Source of the DNA: an uncultured Leptotrichia sp.
Lineage (GTDB): Bacteria > Fusobacteriota > Fusobacteriia > Fusobacteriales > Leptotrichiaceae
DNA: 13,380 nucleotides
NCBI GenBank assembly: GCA_938017765.1
Contig: CALIJH010000006.1
Span: 1-13,380, forward strand
Direction of reading: 5' to 3'
A program made the translations under genes and the position numbers. The notes beneath the pieces are model-generated. The model did no database searches. It was not told the origin of the DNA and saw only the letters and a program-made list of their open reading frames with translations. Positions 5,697 to 13,339 of this stretch are shown here, piece after piece; the first letter of the stretch is position 1, and each line of letters opens with the position of its first letter.

Positions 5697-6755
5697 ATGA
5701 AAAGGATTTTTATACTGATGTTACTTTTGATGAGTACAGTTGTATTCTCGGAAACTTTGGAGAAAGTAACTTACAGAAATGGAGTTTATACTGCAACATT
5801 TAAGGAGAAAAAAGGAATAGGAGTGAGAGCTACTTATAATCAGGGACAGTCAGTATTATCGCTGGATTTTCAGAATGTAACAGTGAAAAAAAACATACCG
5901 AGTACTTTGAAAGTAAATGACCAGTATTTGGATACAGTAAGTATTACTGAAGTAGCAGGTATTTCCACTATTTCATTTTATCTGAAAGCAGGAACTCAAT
6001 ATAAAATAATAAGCAGGAATGGCGAGATTCAGGTAACATTCAGCGGACAAAGCGGGCAGAAAGGTAACAGCACGGTTACTCAACCTCCAAAAAATACTTC
6101 GTCAGGTAAAAAGAAAAAATATACTATCGTTGTTGACCCGGGACATGGAGGAAAAGATAACGGAGCGTCAGGAAACGGATACAGAGAAAAAGATTTGGCA
6201 TTGGCAATAGCAACAAAATTAGCCAATAATTTAAGAAAAGATTATAATGTTATAATGACGAGAAGTACGGATGTATTTATACCGTTATCTACAAGAGCGA
6301 AAATAGCAAATGACGCTAATGCGGATTTTTTTGTAAGCATTCACCTGAATTCGGGAGGAGCTTCGGCTAACGGTGCGGAAACTTTCTACTATTCCAAGAA
6401 AGAATCTGCCTATGCCGCAGAAGTTGCAAAATTTGAAAACAGCGTAGACGGAAATTACAACGACGTACCGCTTTCAGATTTTATAATAAATGACATTTTT
6501 TATAGAATAAATCAGCAGAAGAGTGCCTCTGTTGCCACAGATGTTTTGGATAGTATAGTTTCCAACTTTGGACTAAGACGTAGAGGAGTTTTTGGAGCCA
6601 ATTTTGCCGTACTGCGTGGAACAAATGCACCTGCGATACTTGTTGAAGTAGGATTTATAACTAATTACGGCGATATAGAACAGTATTTGAGCGAATCGGG
6701 AAAAGATAGACTTGCTTCAGGGATAGCCAATGCTATAAGAAAACACTTTAATTAA
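5697..6755 (+). CDS. Exported N-acetylmuramoyl-L-alanine amidase (AMIN + Amidase_3)
   Basis: It cleaves the bond between N-acetylmuramic acid and the stem peptide of peptidoglycan, as AmiA/B/C do during cell separation. The 352-residue protein starts with a signal peptide (KR, hydrophobic core, likely cleavage after VVFS near 18), then an AMIN-type targeting domain (about 20-115), a low-complexity linker rich in Gly, Ser, Thr and Lys (115-141), and the zinc amidase (142-352). Zinc ligands are visible as His150 (VVDPGHGG), Glu164 (YREKD) and His216 (SIHLN); Glu317 in LVEVGFI is the catalytic glutamate. ATG 5697 is chosen over ATG 5673 because AGGAGG sits directly before it and translation from there begins with the signal peptide. 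The helical insert around 245-285 resembles the blocking helix of AmiC-type enzymes that need EnvC/NlpD-like activators (inference). Confidence 0.93.
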   Translation: MKRIFILMLLLMSTVVFSETLEKVTYRNGVYTATFKEKKGIGVRATYNQGQSVLSLDFQNVTVKKNIPSTLKVNDQYLDTVSITEVAGISTISFYLKAGTQYKIISRNGEIQVTFSGQSGQKGNSTVTQPPKNTSSGKKKKYTIVVDPGHGGKDNGASGNGYREKDLALAIATKLANNLRKDYNVIMTRSTDVFIPLSTRAKIANDANADFFVSIHLNSGGASANGAETFYYSKKESAYAAEVAKFENSVDGNYNDVPLSDFIINDIFYRINQQKSASVATDVLDSIVSNFGLRRRGVFGANFAVLRGTNAPAILVEVGFITNYGDIEQYLSESGKDRLASGIANAIRKHFN

Positions 6756-6791
6756 TGCTGGATATCAAAAATTTAAAAAGAGGTGTCAATT

Positions 6792-7367
6792 ATGGGGAAA
6801 AATACAGTAACTAATAAAACGGTAACTAATGATACGGACAGAAATAATAACAACGAAAAAATCAAGAGATTTTTAAAAAAAAATGCTTTAATAATTGTCC
6901 TGATTTTACTTTCGGCAGGAGCAATAACTGCTAATTATTATGATAAAAACAATTCAAAAACTATAAATGTTACTGTGGATCCTAAGCTTGCCGAAAAGTC
7001 GGTATCGAGTGAAGAACAGACTCAGAAAATACAGATTTTTGTGTATAATTCGGGAACGAAAGCTGTTGAAACGAAAGAAGTTTCTATTCCTAAACAACTG
7101 AATGTGATTGAAGGAGATTTTATAAATGAAATTATAAAAGAATCACCTTATATAACAAAAGAAATGAAATTTCAAAGTGCTTATACTTTAAATGTTGATG
7201 ATAAAAATACAACTATTATCAAGTTGAATGCACAGTTTGAAGGGTTGAAGGCTGATAAGACACTGTTTGACGGATTTTCACAGGCAGTAACGGATACAAT
7301 AATGAAAAATTTTCCTAATGTACAGGCTGTTTCCATACAGATAGACGGAGAAAATGCAGTACAATAA
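6792..7367 (+). CDS. Membrane-anchored GerMN domain protein
   Basis: The 191-residue product has a polar Asn/Thr-rich N-terminus (1-25), a single membrane segment (about 31-48, NALIIVLILLSAGAITANYY) and an outer domain (about 75-185) resembling GerMN, the small alpha/beta fold first described in the Bacillus germination protein GerM. Matching features are the start QIFVYNSG, VIEGDFINEIIKESP, LNVDDKNTTIIKLN and the terminal NFPNVQAVSIQIDG. The domain is also found in non-sporulating bacteria, where it is thought to act at the cell wall; its partner here may be the adjacent amidase (inference). Start: the frame opens at GTG 6783, but that GTG is part of the GAGGTG ribosome site for ATG 6792, so I use the ATG. 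It follows the amidase by 36 bp. Confidence 0.75.
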   Translation: MGKNTVTNKTVTNDTDRNNNNEKIKRFLKKNALIIVLILLSAGAITANYYDKNNSKTINVTVDPKLAEKSVSSEEQTQKIQIFVYNSGTKAVETKEVSIPKQLNVIEGDFINEIIKESPYITKEMKFQSAYTLNVDDKNTTIIKLNAQFEGLKADKTLFDGFSQAVTDTIMKNFPNVQAVSIQIDGENAVQ

Positions 7368-7410
7368 AGAATGATTGAGTATAGAAGATAAAATCAGAGG
7401 TAGTTTTATT

Positions 7411-7989
7411 ATGGAAATAAATATTGATAAAATTAAAACAAATGTAAAAAAATATCTCGACGAAAAAAGATATAATCATGTGGAAAGAGTTGCCGTCGCA
7501 GCAAAAGAGCTCGCTGAAATTTATAACGTTTCAGTGGAGAAAGCCGTTGCAGCGGCATATCTTCACGATGTAGCCAAATTTTTTGAACTTCCTGTTATGA
7601 TAGAACTGACTAAAGGGAAATATCCTGAAATTGAAGACGAGATGTCAAAGACTACAGCGATATTACACGGATTTGCAGGGGCGGAATTTATAAGAAATAA
7701 TTATGACTTATTCGGAATCGACAATGAGGAAATTTTAAATGCAGTAAAATATCATACAATCGGAAGCAGAAATATGAGCATTCTTTCAAAAATAATTTAT
7801 TTAGCGGATGCTATTGAAGCAGGAAGAACATGGGACGGTGTAGAAAAAGTCAGAGAGCTTGCCAAAGTTGATTTGGATAAGGCTCTCGTATATGAGATAA
7901 AAATGAAGCTGGAATATCTGTTATCAATGGAAAATCTCATACATCCCAATATTATTTTATTCAGAAACTCTTTAATTTACAAAAAATAG
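7411..7989 (+). CDS. yqeK: HD-domain hydrolase YqeK, probable diadenosine tetraphosphatase
   Basis: YqeK proteins are small cytoplasmic HD-domain enzymes; characterised members split Ap4A symmetrically into two ADP. The 192-residue product has the expected metal-binding set: His23 (RYNHVERV), His52-Asp53 (AYLHDVAK), His86 (ILHGFAGAEF), His115 (VKYHTIGS) and Asp133 (IYLADAIEAGR). The GRTWDGVEKVRELA stretch is typical of the subfamily. The frame is open back to a TTG at 7375, but ATG 7411, with AGAGG at 7396-7400, gives the family-length protein. Usual neighbours nadD and rsfS are absent; here it sits between the GerMN gene and rnr, in an apparent operon. Confidence 0.88.
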   Translation: MEINIDKIKTNVKKYLDEKRYNHVERVAVAAKELAEIYNVSVEKAVAAAYLHDVAKFFELPVMIELTKGKYPEIEDEMSKTTAILHGFAGAEFIRNNYDLFGIDNEEILNAVKYHTIGSRNMSILSKIIYLADAIEAGRTWDGVEKVRELAKVDLDKALVYEIKMKLEYLLSMENLIHPNIILFRNSLIYKK

Positions 7990-8013
7990 TAAAATAAAGT
8001 TAAGGAGGGTTAG

Positions 8014-10146
8014 ATGAAAGAACTAAATTATTTAAAAAAAATACTAAAAGACCATGAGCTGACATTTCAGGAAATAATTCAAATGCTCGAATGGTCTCCA
8101 AAAAAAAGAAAATTATATAAACAGATACTTTCTTCATGGGAAGATGAAGGAGAAATTTATTTAAAAAGAAACGGTAAATATACTCTTCCTGAAAATGCCG
8201 GACTGATTAGAGGAGAAATATCCATTTCAGGAGGGAATTTCGGGTTTTTAGATGTGGTCGGAGAAAGCAGCATTTTTATTTCCGGCCACTATTTAAATAC
8301 AGCAATGAACGGAGATACAGTTTTAGTGAGAATTCTTAAAAATAATACGAATTCGAATAAAAGTCGTGAAGGGGAAGTTTATAAAATAGTAAGACGGGCA
8401 AGAGATGTCATTGTAGGAGTATTTGAACATAATCTAAGCTTCGGTTTTGTAAGACCAAAAAATTCAGTGAAGGATATTTATATCCCGAAAAAGAAAATAA
8501 AAGGAGCCAAAACAGGGGATTTAGTCGCAGTAAAGATATATTTCTGGGGAGATGATGAGAAAAAACCTGAAGGAGAAGTAGTGAGTATTTTAGGGGATCC
8601 TCAAGATACGGAAGCTCTAATATCAGCTCTCCTCATAAACAATGGAATACAGGAGAAATTTCCCAATGAAGTAATTAAAGAAACGGATAAAATAAATGAT
8701 GATTTTTCGGAAGAGATTGAGAAAAGAAGAGATTTAAGACATCTTGATATTATTACTATTGACGGGTCGGATGCTAAAGATTTGGACGATGCGGTCTATG
8801 TGGAAAAGACGGACACAGGATATAGGCTTTTTGTAAGTATCGCGGATGTTTCCTATTATGTAAAGAGCGGAAGTGAACTTGACAGGGAAGCATTAAAGAG
8901 GGGAAATTCCATATATCTTGTAGACAGAGTGATACCTATGCTGCCGAGAAAACTGTCAAATAATCTGTGTTCGTTAAATCCTGATGAGGATAAGCTTACA
9001 TTTACTGTAGAAATTGAGTTTGACAGTAACGGTAAAGTTGTAAAAAATGATTTTTACAAATCGGTAATAAAATCGAAATATAGAATGACTTATTCGGGTG
9101 TAAATAAAATCCTTGAAGGTGATGAAAAACTTATAAAGGAATATTCAGGAATATATGAAATGCTGAAAAATATGCTTTCCCTTTCAAAATCTTTGAGACA
9201 TATAAAAAAACGGAGAGGAAGCATTGATTTTGAGTTGCCTGAAATAAAAGTAATTCTTGATGAAAATAAACTCGTAAAAGATATAGAGCTTCGTTCGAGA
9301 GGTGAAGCTGAAAGGATAATAGAAGATTTTATGGTAGCAGCCAATGAAGTTGTTGCTGAAAAACTTTTCTGGGAAGAAATACCGGCTATATACAGGGTTC
9401 ATGAGGATCCTGATAAGGCTAAAATAGCGGCATTAAACGAAACGCTTGTAAAATTTGGCTATCATTTGAAAAACCTTGAAGAAATGCATCCGGGGAAATT
9501 TCAGACAATTATAGACAGGACAACGGGGCTTCCTGAAGGCTATTTGATTCATAAGCTTATTCTAAGGGCAATGCAGAGAGCAAGATATGCGAATAAAAAT
9601 CTTGGGCATTTTGGACTTGCTTCAAAATATTATTTGCACTTTACTTCGCCGATAAGAAGATATTCCGACCTTGTAGTACACAGAATGCTGGATAAATCCA
9701 TAACAAAGTTTATGAAAGAAAAGGAAAAACAGTCATATTCTGAAAATCTTGATACTGTGGCCTCGATTATTTCAAAAACTGAGAGAGTTGCTGACAAACT
9801 TGAAGAAGACAGCGTGAAAATAAAACTGATAGAATATATGCAGGATAAAATAGGAAATATATATATTGCGAGGCTTAGCGGTATGAATAAAAATAAAGTC
9901 TTTATGGAACTCGAAAATCATATTGAGGTCGTTTATAATGTCCTTACTTCAAGAGATAATTTTGTATACGACGAAGAAAATTTTAAAATTACGGATAAGA
10001 AAAATAATATATCCTATACAATGGGAAACACCATGAAAGTCATAGTTACAGGAGCTTCCTATCAGAAAATGGAAATAGAAGTAATTCCATATGTGGAAAA
10101 CATTCAAAATGTTCATGAAATAGAACTTGAAGAAAAGGAGGGATAG
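8014..10146 (+). CDS. rnr: Ribonuclease R
   Basis: RNase R is a processive 3'-5' exoribonuclease that degrades structured RNA and, with SmpB and tmRNA, removes faulty messages from rescued ribosomes. The 710-residue protein shows an N-terminal helix-turn-helix-like region (1-60), two cold-shock/OB domains (about 64-195), the RNB catalytic domain (about 240-560) and a divergent C-terminal S1 domain (about 620-695). The active site TIDGSDAKDLDD has Asp250, Asp256, Asp258 and Asp259 spaced as in the E. coli enzyme, and HFTSPIRRYSDLVVHRML (541-558) is the second RNB signature. It is shorter than E. coli RNase R (about 813) and lacks the long basic C-terminal tail. AAGGAGG at 8001-8007 sets the start. 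It lies 24 bp after yqeK and 6 bp before smpB. Confidence 0.95.
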   Translation: MKELNYLKKILKDHELTFQEIIQMLEWSPKKRKLYKQILSSWEDEGEIYLKRNGKYTLPENAGLIRGEISISGGNFGFLDVVGESSIFISGHYLNTAMNGDTVLVRILKNNTNSNKSREGEVYKIVRRARDVIVGVFEHNLSFGFVRPKNSVKDIYIPKKKIKGAKTGDLVAVKIYFWGDDEKKPEGEVVSILGDPQDTEALISALLINNGIQEKFPNEVIKETDKINDDFSEEIEKRRDLRHLDIITIDGSDAKDLDDAVYVEKTDTGYRLFVSIADVSYYVKSGSELDREALKRGNSIYLVDRVIPMLPRKLSNNLCSLNPDEDKLTFTVEIEFDSNGKVVKNDFYKSVIKSKYRMTYSGVNKILEGDEKLIKEYSGIYEMLKNMLSLSKSLRHIKKRRGSIDFELPEIKVILDENKLVKDIELRSRGEAERIIEDFMVAANEVVAEKLFWEEIPAIYRVHEDPDKAKIAALNETLVKFGYHLKNLEEMHPGKFQTIIDRTTGLPEGYLIHKLILRAMQRARYANKNLGHFGLASKYYLHFTSPIRRYSDLVVHRMLDKSITKFMKEKEKQSYSENLDTVASIISKTERVADKLEEDSVKIKLIEYMQDKIGNIYIARLSGMNKNKVFMELENHIEVVYNVLTSRDNFVYDEENFKITDKKNNISYTMGNTMKVIVTGASYQKMEIEVIPYVENIQNVHEIELEEKEG

Positions 10147-10152
10147 GGGAAA

Positions 10153-10599
10153 ATGGTATTAGCAAGGAATAAAAAGGCTTTTCACGACTATTTTATAGAA
10201 GATAAGCTTGAAGCGGGAATAGAACTCGTAGGGACAGAAGTAAAGTCAGTAAAAGCAGGAAAGACAAGTATAAAAGAAAGTTTTATAAGGATAATAAAAA
10301 ATGAAGTTTTTATAATGAATATGCATATTACTCCTTATGAATTCGGAAATATACATAATAAACCTGAAGCAAGAGTAAGGAAACTGCTTTTGAACAGAAA
10401 AGAGATAGAAAAATGGTCGGCTAAGATAAAAGAGCAAGGATACACGATAGTTCCGTTATCGGTATATACATATAAAAGACTGGTAAAAATGGAGATAGGC
10501 CTTGCTAAAGGGAAAAAACTTCATGATAAAAGGGAAACATTGAAAAGAAAAGATCAGGAAAAAGATATGAAGAAAATTCAGAAAAATTTTGGAAGATAA
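10153..10599 (+). CDS. smpB: tmRNA-binding protein SmpB
   Basis: SmpB binds the tRNA-like part of tmRNA and brings it to stalled ribosomes in trans-translation. The 148-residue protein has the conserved start NKKAFHDYFIEDKLEAGIEL, GTEVKSVKAGK (28-38), the MHITPYEFGN segment (57-66), and the KGKKLHDKRETLKRKDQ region (119-135), whose following basic helix reads into the mRNA channel. AAGGAGG at 10135-10141, inside the end of rnr, serves as ribosome binding site, so rnr and smpB are translationally close. Its RNA partner ssrA lies 180 bp downstream on the same strand. Confidence 0.97.
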   Translation: MVLARNKKAFHDYFIEDKLEAGIELVGTEVKSVKAGKTSIKESFIRIIKNEVFIMNMHITPYEFGNIHNKPEARVRKLLLNRKEIEKWSAKIKEQGYTIVPLSVYTYKRLVKMEIGLAKGKKLHDKRETLKRKDQEKDMKKIQKNFGR

Positions 10600-10639
10600 T
10601 ATCAGGAATAATGAAATGAAAATAATAGTTTTATTATAG

Positions 10640-10764
10640 TGATTAAGATATTGTATTAATAAGAAGATAAGTATAGAATTTAAAACTATATTTGTTGTTT
10701 AATATAGATTTTTCAAATCATTTATGTTATAATTATTTGATATAAAGTTTCCATATCTTAATCA
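10640..10764. repeat. 12-bp inverted repeat bracketing the ssrA promoter
   Basis: TGATTAAGATAT (10640-10651) is repeated inverted as ATATCTTAATCA (10753-10764). In RNA the pairing can be extended by three pairs (10637-10639 with 10765-10767, one G-U). The arms are 101 nt apart and enclose the tmRNA promoter. Confidence 0.55.
10725..10733 (+). promoter_or_regulatory. ssrA promoter, extended -10
   Basis: TGtTATAAT: consensus -10 at 10728-10733 with the TG extension. The -35 at the 17-bp position (TAGATT, 10705-10710) is poor, so the promoter would rely on the extended -10. It predicts a start near 10740 and a 40-nt 5' leader to be removed by RNase P. Confidence 0.6.
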
Positions 10765-10779
10765 TTAGTAATTAATTAC

Positions 10780-11118
10780 GGGAATGTTTTGGTTTCGACA
10801 GGATATAAAGCTTGTTATCGGCAAGTAAGCGGGAGCTTTAAAATCCAACTTAAATATAATCGGAAACGATAATTACGCATTAGCTGCCTAAGTCGCAGCT
10901 CGTTACTTTAAGAAATCGCCATTTTTCTTTTAGATAACGTCATTTTAATGGCTCACTCGGATGTATGATTATATCATTTGAGGACATTATATAATCTCGC
11001 CGTTAGACTTTTGTCTGTTTAATATCTTTTCGGTTAAAGCGATAAATAGACTAAACTTGTAGATGATAGTAAGAACTTTGTATTTTGGACACGGGTTCGA
11101 CTCCCGTCATTTCCACCA
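10780..11118 (+). ncRNA. ssrA: Transfer-messenger RNA (tmRNA), one-piece
   Basis: tmRNA rescues stalled ribosomes and tags the unfinished protein for degradation. The 5' end GGGAATG (10780-10786) pairs with CATTTCC (11108-11114, one G-U), followed by discriminator A and an encoded CCA (11116-11118). GGTTTCGACAGG near the 5' end and the T-arm ACGGGTTCGACTCCCGT (11091-11107) are typical. The tag frame starts at GGA 10862 and reads GNDNYALAA, ending at TAA 10889-10891. The length is 339 nt. The tag ends in the YALAA degron also found in E. coli, which implies ClpXP-type recognition (inference). Confidence 0.96.
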
Positions 11119-11151
11119 AAACGAAAATAAGAAGAATAAATAATAAAATTA

Positions 11152-11196
11152 AAAAAAGCAATATATGAATTTTAAAGAAATCAATATTGCTTTTTT
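11152..11196. terminator. Bidirectional terminator between ssrA and tag
   Basis: A 13-bp perfect stem, AAAAAAGCAATAT (11152-11164) with ATATTGCTTTTTT (11184-11196), loop of 19 nt. The T-run on the + strand ends the ssrA transcript, and the A-run gives a T-run on the minus strand for the convergent tag transcript. Confidence 0.85.
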
Positions 11197-11203
11197 ATAT
11201 TTG

Positions 11204-11767
11204 TTATTCTTTTGTTTTATAAGGACAGCTTGCCAAATGGTCATCAATGATGCCTATTGCCTGCAAAAAAGAGTAAATAATTGTAGAACCTATAAATTTA
11301 AATCCTCTTTTTTTGAGGTCTTTACTTATTTTGTCGGATAATTCGGTAGTGGCAGGAACTTCCGATAAGTCTTTCCATTTGTTTATAATTCTTTTTTTGT
11401 CAGTAAATCCCCAGATATAATCTGAAAAGGAACCGAATTCTTTCTGTATTTTCATAAATGATACAGCATTTGTTACAGTAGAATTTATTTTCAGCTTATT
11501 TCTTATAATTCCTTCATTTTGCATAAGTTCATTCAGTTTTTTTTCGTCATATTTTGCAATTTTTTTATAATCAAAATTATCAAAAGCTTTTCTGAAATTT
11601 TCTCTTTTCTGTAAAATTGTATTCCAGCTAAGTCCGGCTTGAAATCCCTCGAGTATGAGCATTTCAAAAATGTATCCGTCATCATAGGACGGTACTCCCC
11701 ATTCCGTATCATGATAGAGGATGTCCTTTTCTCCTTTTGCCCAGCCGCAACGGTTATGGTTATCCAT
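11204..11767 (-). CDS. tag: DNA-3-methyladenine glycosylase I
   Basis: TAG removes 3-methyladenine from alkylated DNA as the first step of base excision repair. The 187-residue product aligns by eye with E. coli Tag along its length: RCGWAKG, YHDTEWGVP, FEMLILEGFQAGLSW with the conserved Glu40, ILQKRENFRKAF, GIIRNKLKI, and KKRGFKFIGSTIIYSFLQAIGIIDDH. The zinc ligands of the family are in place as Cys7, His19, His177 and Cys181. The start has AAGGAAGGA upstream on the minus strand (about 11778-11786), overlapping the stop codon of the preceding FMN-barrel gene. Transcription ends at the shared hairpin with ssrA. Confidence 0.95.
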   Translation of the reverse strand: MDNHNRCGWAKGEKDILYHDTEWGVPSYDDGYIFEMLILEGFQAGLSWNTILQKRENFRKAFDNFDYKKIAKYDEKKLNELMQNEGIIRNKLKINSTVTNAVSFMKIQKEFGSFSDYIWGFTDKKRIINKWKDLSEVPATTELSDKISKDLKKRGFKFIGSTIIYSFLQAIGIIDDHLASCPYKTKE

Positions 11768-11785
11768 AGTCGCTAATCCTTCCTT

Positions 11786-12202
11786 TTATAAAGTAAATAT
11801 GTGAATTTCTTGATTTTCAAGAGTAACAGTTACTTCTGAAAGAGGAATTTCAAATAAATCCAAAGCATCGCCAAAATTATCGATAATAAATTCCATTTTA
11901 GGATTTTTAGCTATAAATGCTTCTTTTACATCATATACAGTTTTGTTGCTTTTTCTAATTTGCCCCTTTCCTCTGACATATTTGCTTTCAGTTTTTGGAA
12001 TAGTTGTAAAAGCAATATTACTGTTTGATGAAAATTCTAAAATTTTTTGACTATCCTTACGGGAGCCTAAAAATAAAGTTTTTGTTTCTTCACAATAAAA
12101 GAAATTTGTAATTCTTACATTAGGAATATTATTCACTGAAGTTGCCAGAGCGATTTGTTCCTGTTCTTTCATTATACTGTTAAATTCATTTTTTATATCC
12201 AT
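11786..12202 (-). CDS. Pyridoxamine 5'-phosphate oxidase-family (FMN-binding split barrel) protein
   Basis: The 138-residue protein resembles the PNPOx-like split-barrel family of flavin-binding proteins: an N-terminal helix, then LATSVNNIPNVRITNFFY (19-36), TKTLFLGSRKDSQKI (40-54), SNIAFTTIP and VRGKGQIRK (76-84). These match the strand order of small general-stress-type members rather than true PdxH, which is longer (about 210-220). The substrate cannot be told from the sequence; family members reduce or bind flavins, F420 or haem. It is 18 bp upstream of tag on the same strand, so the two are probably one transcript from the promoter at 12242-12271. AAGGAA on the minus strand (around 12216-12221) precedes the start. 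Confidence 0.8.
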   Translation of the reverse strand: MDIKNEFNSIMKEQEQIALATSVNNIPNVRITNFFYCEETKTLFLGSRKDSQKILEFSSNSNIAFTTIPKTESKYVRGKGQIRKSNKTVYDVKEAFIAKNPKMEFIIDNFGDALDLFEIPLSEVTVTLENQEIHIFTL

Positions 12203-12241
12203 AGATTTTCTGTTCCTTTCTTTTATTTAAAGATTAATAGT

Positions 12242-12271
12242 ATAATATCAGAAAACAGGAAATAATGTCAA
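12242..12271 (-). promoter_or_regulatory. Minus-strand promoter for the FMN-barrel gene and tag
   Basis: On the minus strand: -35 TTGACA (12271-12266, perfect consensus), 18-bp spacer, -10 TATTAT (12247-12242) preceded by TGa. It lies about 40 bp before the start codon at 12202. Confidence 0.7.
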
Positions 12272-12357
12272 TATGCAGTTATATCAAATTATAGAGTATT
12301 TGCTGTAAAGGGTTTTAGAATTTATAAATCAGAAATTCGGGATACTAAATAATTTTT

Positions 12358-12371
12358 ATAGAAAATTCTAT
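12358..12371. promoter_or_regulatory. Palindrome over the EamA gene -35, possible operator
   Basis: ATAGAA-AA-TTCTAT is a 6+6 inverted repeat covering the proposed -35 (12359-12364). Another inverted repeat, GAATTT (12318-12323) with AAATTC (12333-12338), lies upstream. A repressor bound at the first would block the EamA promoter. In AT-rich DNA short palindromes are common, so this is tentative. Confidence 0.35.
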
Positions 12372-12387
12372 TCAAAATTGATATAAT
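12359..12387 (+). promoter_or_regulatory. Promoter for the EamA transporter, extended -10
   Basis: -10 TATAAT (12382-12387) with TGa extension; -35 TAGAAA (12359-12364) at 17 bp is only a 4/6 match. It lies about 37 bp before the start codon. Confidence 0.6.
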
Positions 12388-12424
12388 AGATTAGATTTAA
12401 AAAAAGGAGTTAAGGAAGAAGGGA

Positions 12425-13339
12425 TTGAGATTGAAAAAGATTAATCTTAGGTTTGATGAGAATATAATTTCGCAGCTACTGGCTTTTACTGCCGTATTTT
12501 TATGGGCAGTATCGATAATATTTACAAAACTGGGAACGAAATACTATGATTCCACAACTCTGGCAGTTTTAAGGTATACATTTACTTTCTTTATGTTGAT
12601 AATATTTATGGTTGTAAAGAAGATAAAATTTCCTGCATTAAAGGATATTCCGATATTTTTTTTAGCAGGATTTATAGGCTTTGCTTTTCATATGATAACT
12701 TTTAACAAAGGAGTAAGCTGTCTGACTTCTGCAACTTCAAGCATAATTTTGGCATGTGCTCCTATTTTTACATCAATATTATCCGTCCTTTTTTTAAAAG
12801 AAAAGATAAATCTTTACTGCTGGATTTCGATTTTTATTTCCTTTTTGGGAATAATCATACTCACATTATGGGAAGGGGTTTTTTCTTTTAATGAAGGGAT
12901 TTTCTGGATGTTACTTGCCGCTTTTCTATTAGCAGTATATAATATAATGCAAAGAAAATTTTCGGACAAGTATTCGGGAACAGCGTCTTCCATATATTGT
13001 ATGCTTACAGGAGCAATTCTGCTGGCTATTTATTCGCCTACTTCCCTGCTGGAAATTCCTAAAATGAATATAAATCAGTTTATTATAATATTTTTCTTGT
13101 CGTTTTTAGCGAGTGTGATAGCCTATATCTGTTGGGGAAAAGCCCTTGTTATGGGAAACAGTACAGGAGAAATAGCAAATTTTATGTTTTTGGGACCTTT
13201 TATATCAACTTTAACAGGGATAGTCTTTCTGAATGAAAAACTCACATTGTCAACAGTTATAGGAGGAAGTGTAATATTAACGGGAATAATAGCTTTTAAC
13301 AAGTTCAAGAAAAATAATAATATAAAAAAGAACGTATAA
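12425..13339 (+). CDS. EamA-family (DMT superfamily) transporter
   Basis: The 304-residue protein is an integral membrane permease with about ten hydrophobic segments, in two repeats of five as in EamA/RhaT-type drug/metabolite transporters. Repeat 1 begins LLAFTAVFLWAVSIIFTKLG (18-37) and ends LGIIILTLW; repeat 2 begins GIFWMLLAAFLLAVYNIMQR and ends GGSVILTGIIAF. The family pattern of small-residue helix, APIFTSILSVLFLKEKI (112-128) and LGPFISTLTGIVFLNEKL, is present in both halves. Substrate is unknown; relatives export amino acids, metabolites or toxic compounds. No ATG lies near the N-terminus: the start is TTG at 12425 (preceded by AAGGAAGAAGG) or TTG at 12431. The C-terminus is a basic Lys/Asn tail. 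Confidence 0.85.
   Translation: MRLKKINLRFDENIISQLLAFTAVFLWAVSIIFTKLGTKYYDSTTLAVLRYTFTFFMLIIFMVVKKIKFPALKDIPIFFLAGFIGFAFHMITFNKGVSCLTSATSSIILACAPIFTSILSVLFLKEKINLYCWISIFISFLGIIILTLWEGVFSFNEGIFWMLLAAFLLAVYNIMQRKFSDKYSGTASSIYCMLTGAILLAIYSPTSLLEIPKMNINQFIIIFFLSFLASVIAYICWGKALVMGNSTGEIANFMFLGPFISTLTGIVFLNEKLTLSTVIGGSVILTGIIAFNKFKKNNNIKKNV

Noticed and set aside
6783..6791. GTG start for the GerMN gene
   Set aside because: The GTG is part of the GAGGTG ribosome binding site for ATG 6792.
11091..11151. Integration site (attB) or genomic island at the tmRNA 3' end
   Set aside because: tmRNA genes are frequent integration targets, but no integrase, no repeat of the 3' end and no foreign-looking genes follow; a terminator and tag come directly after.
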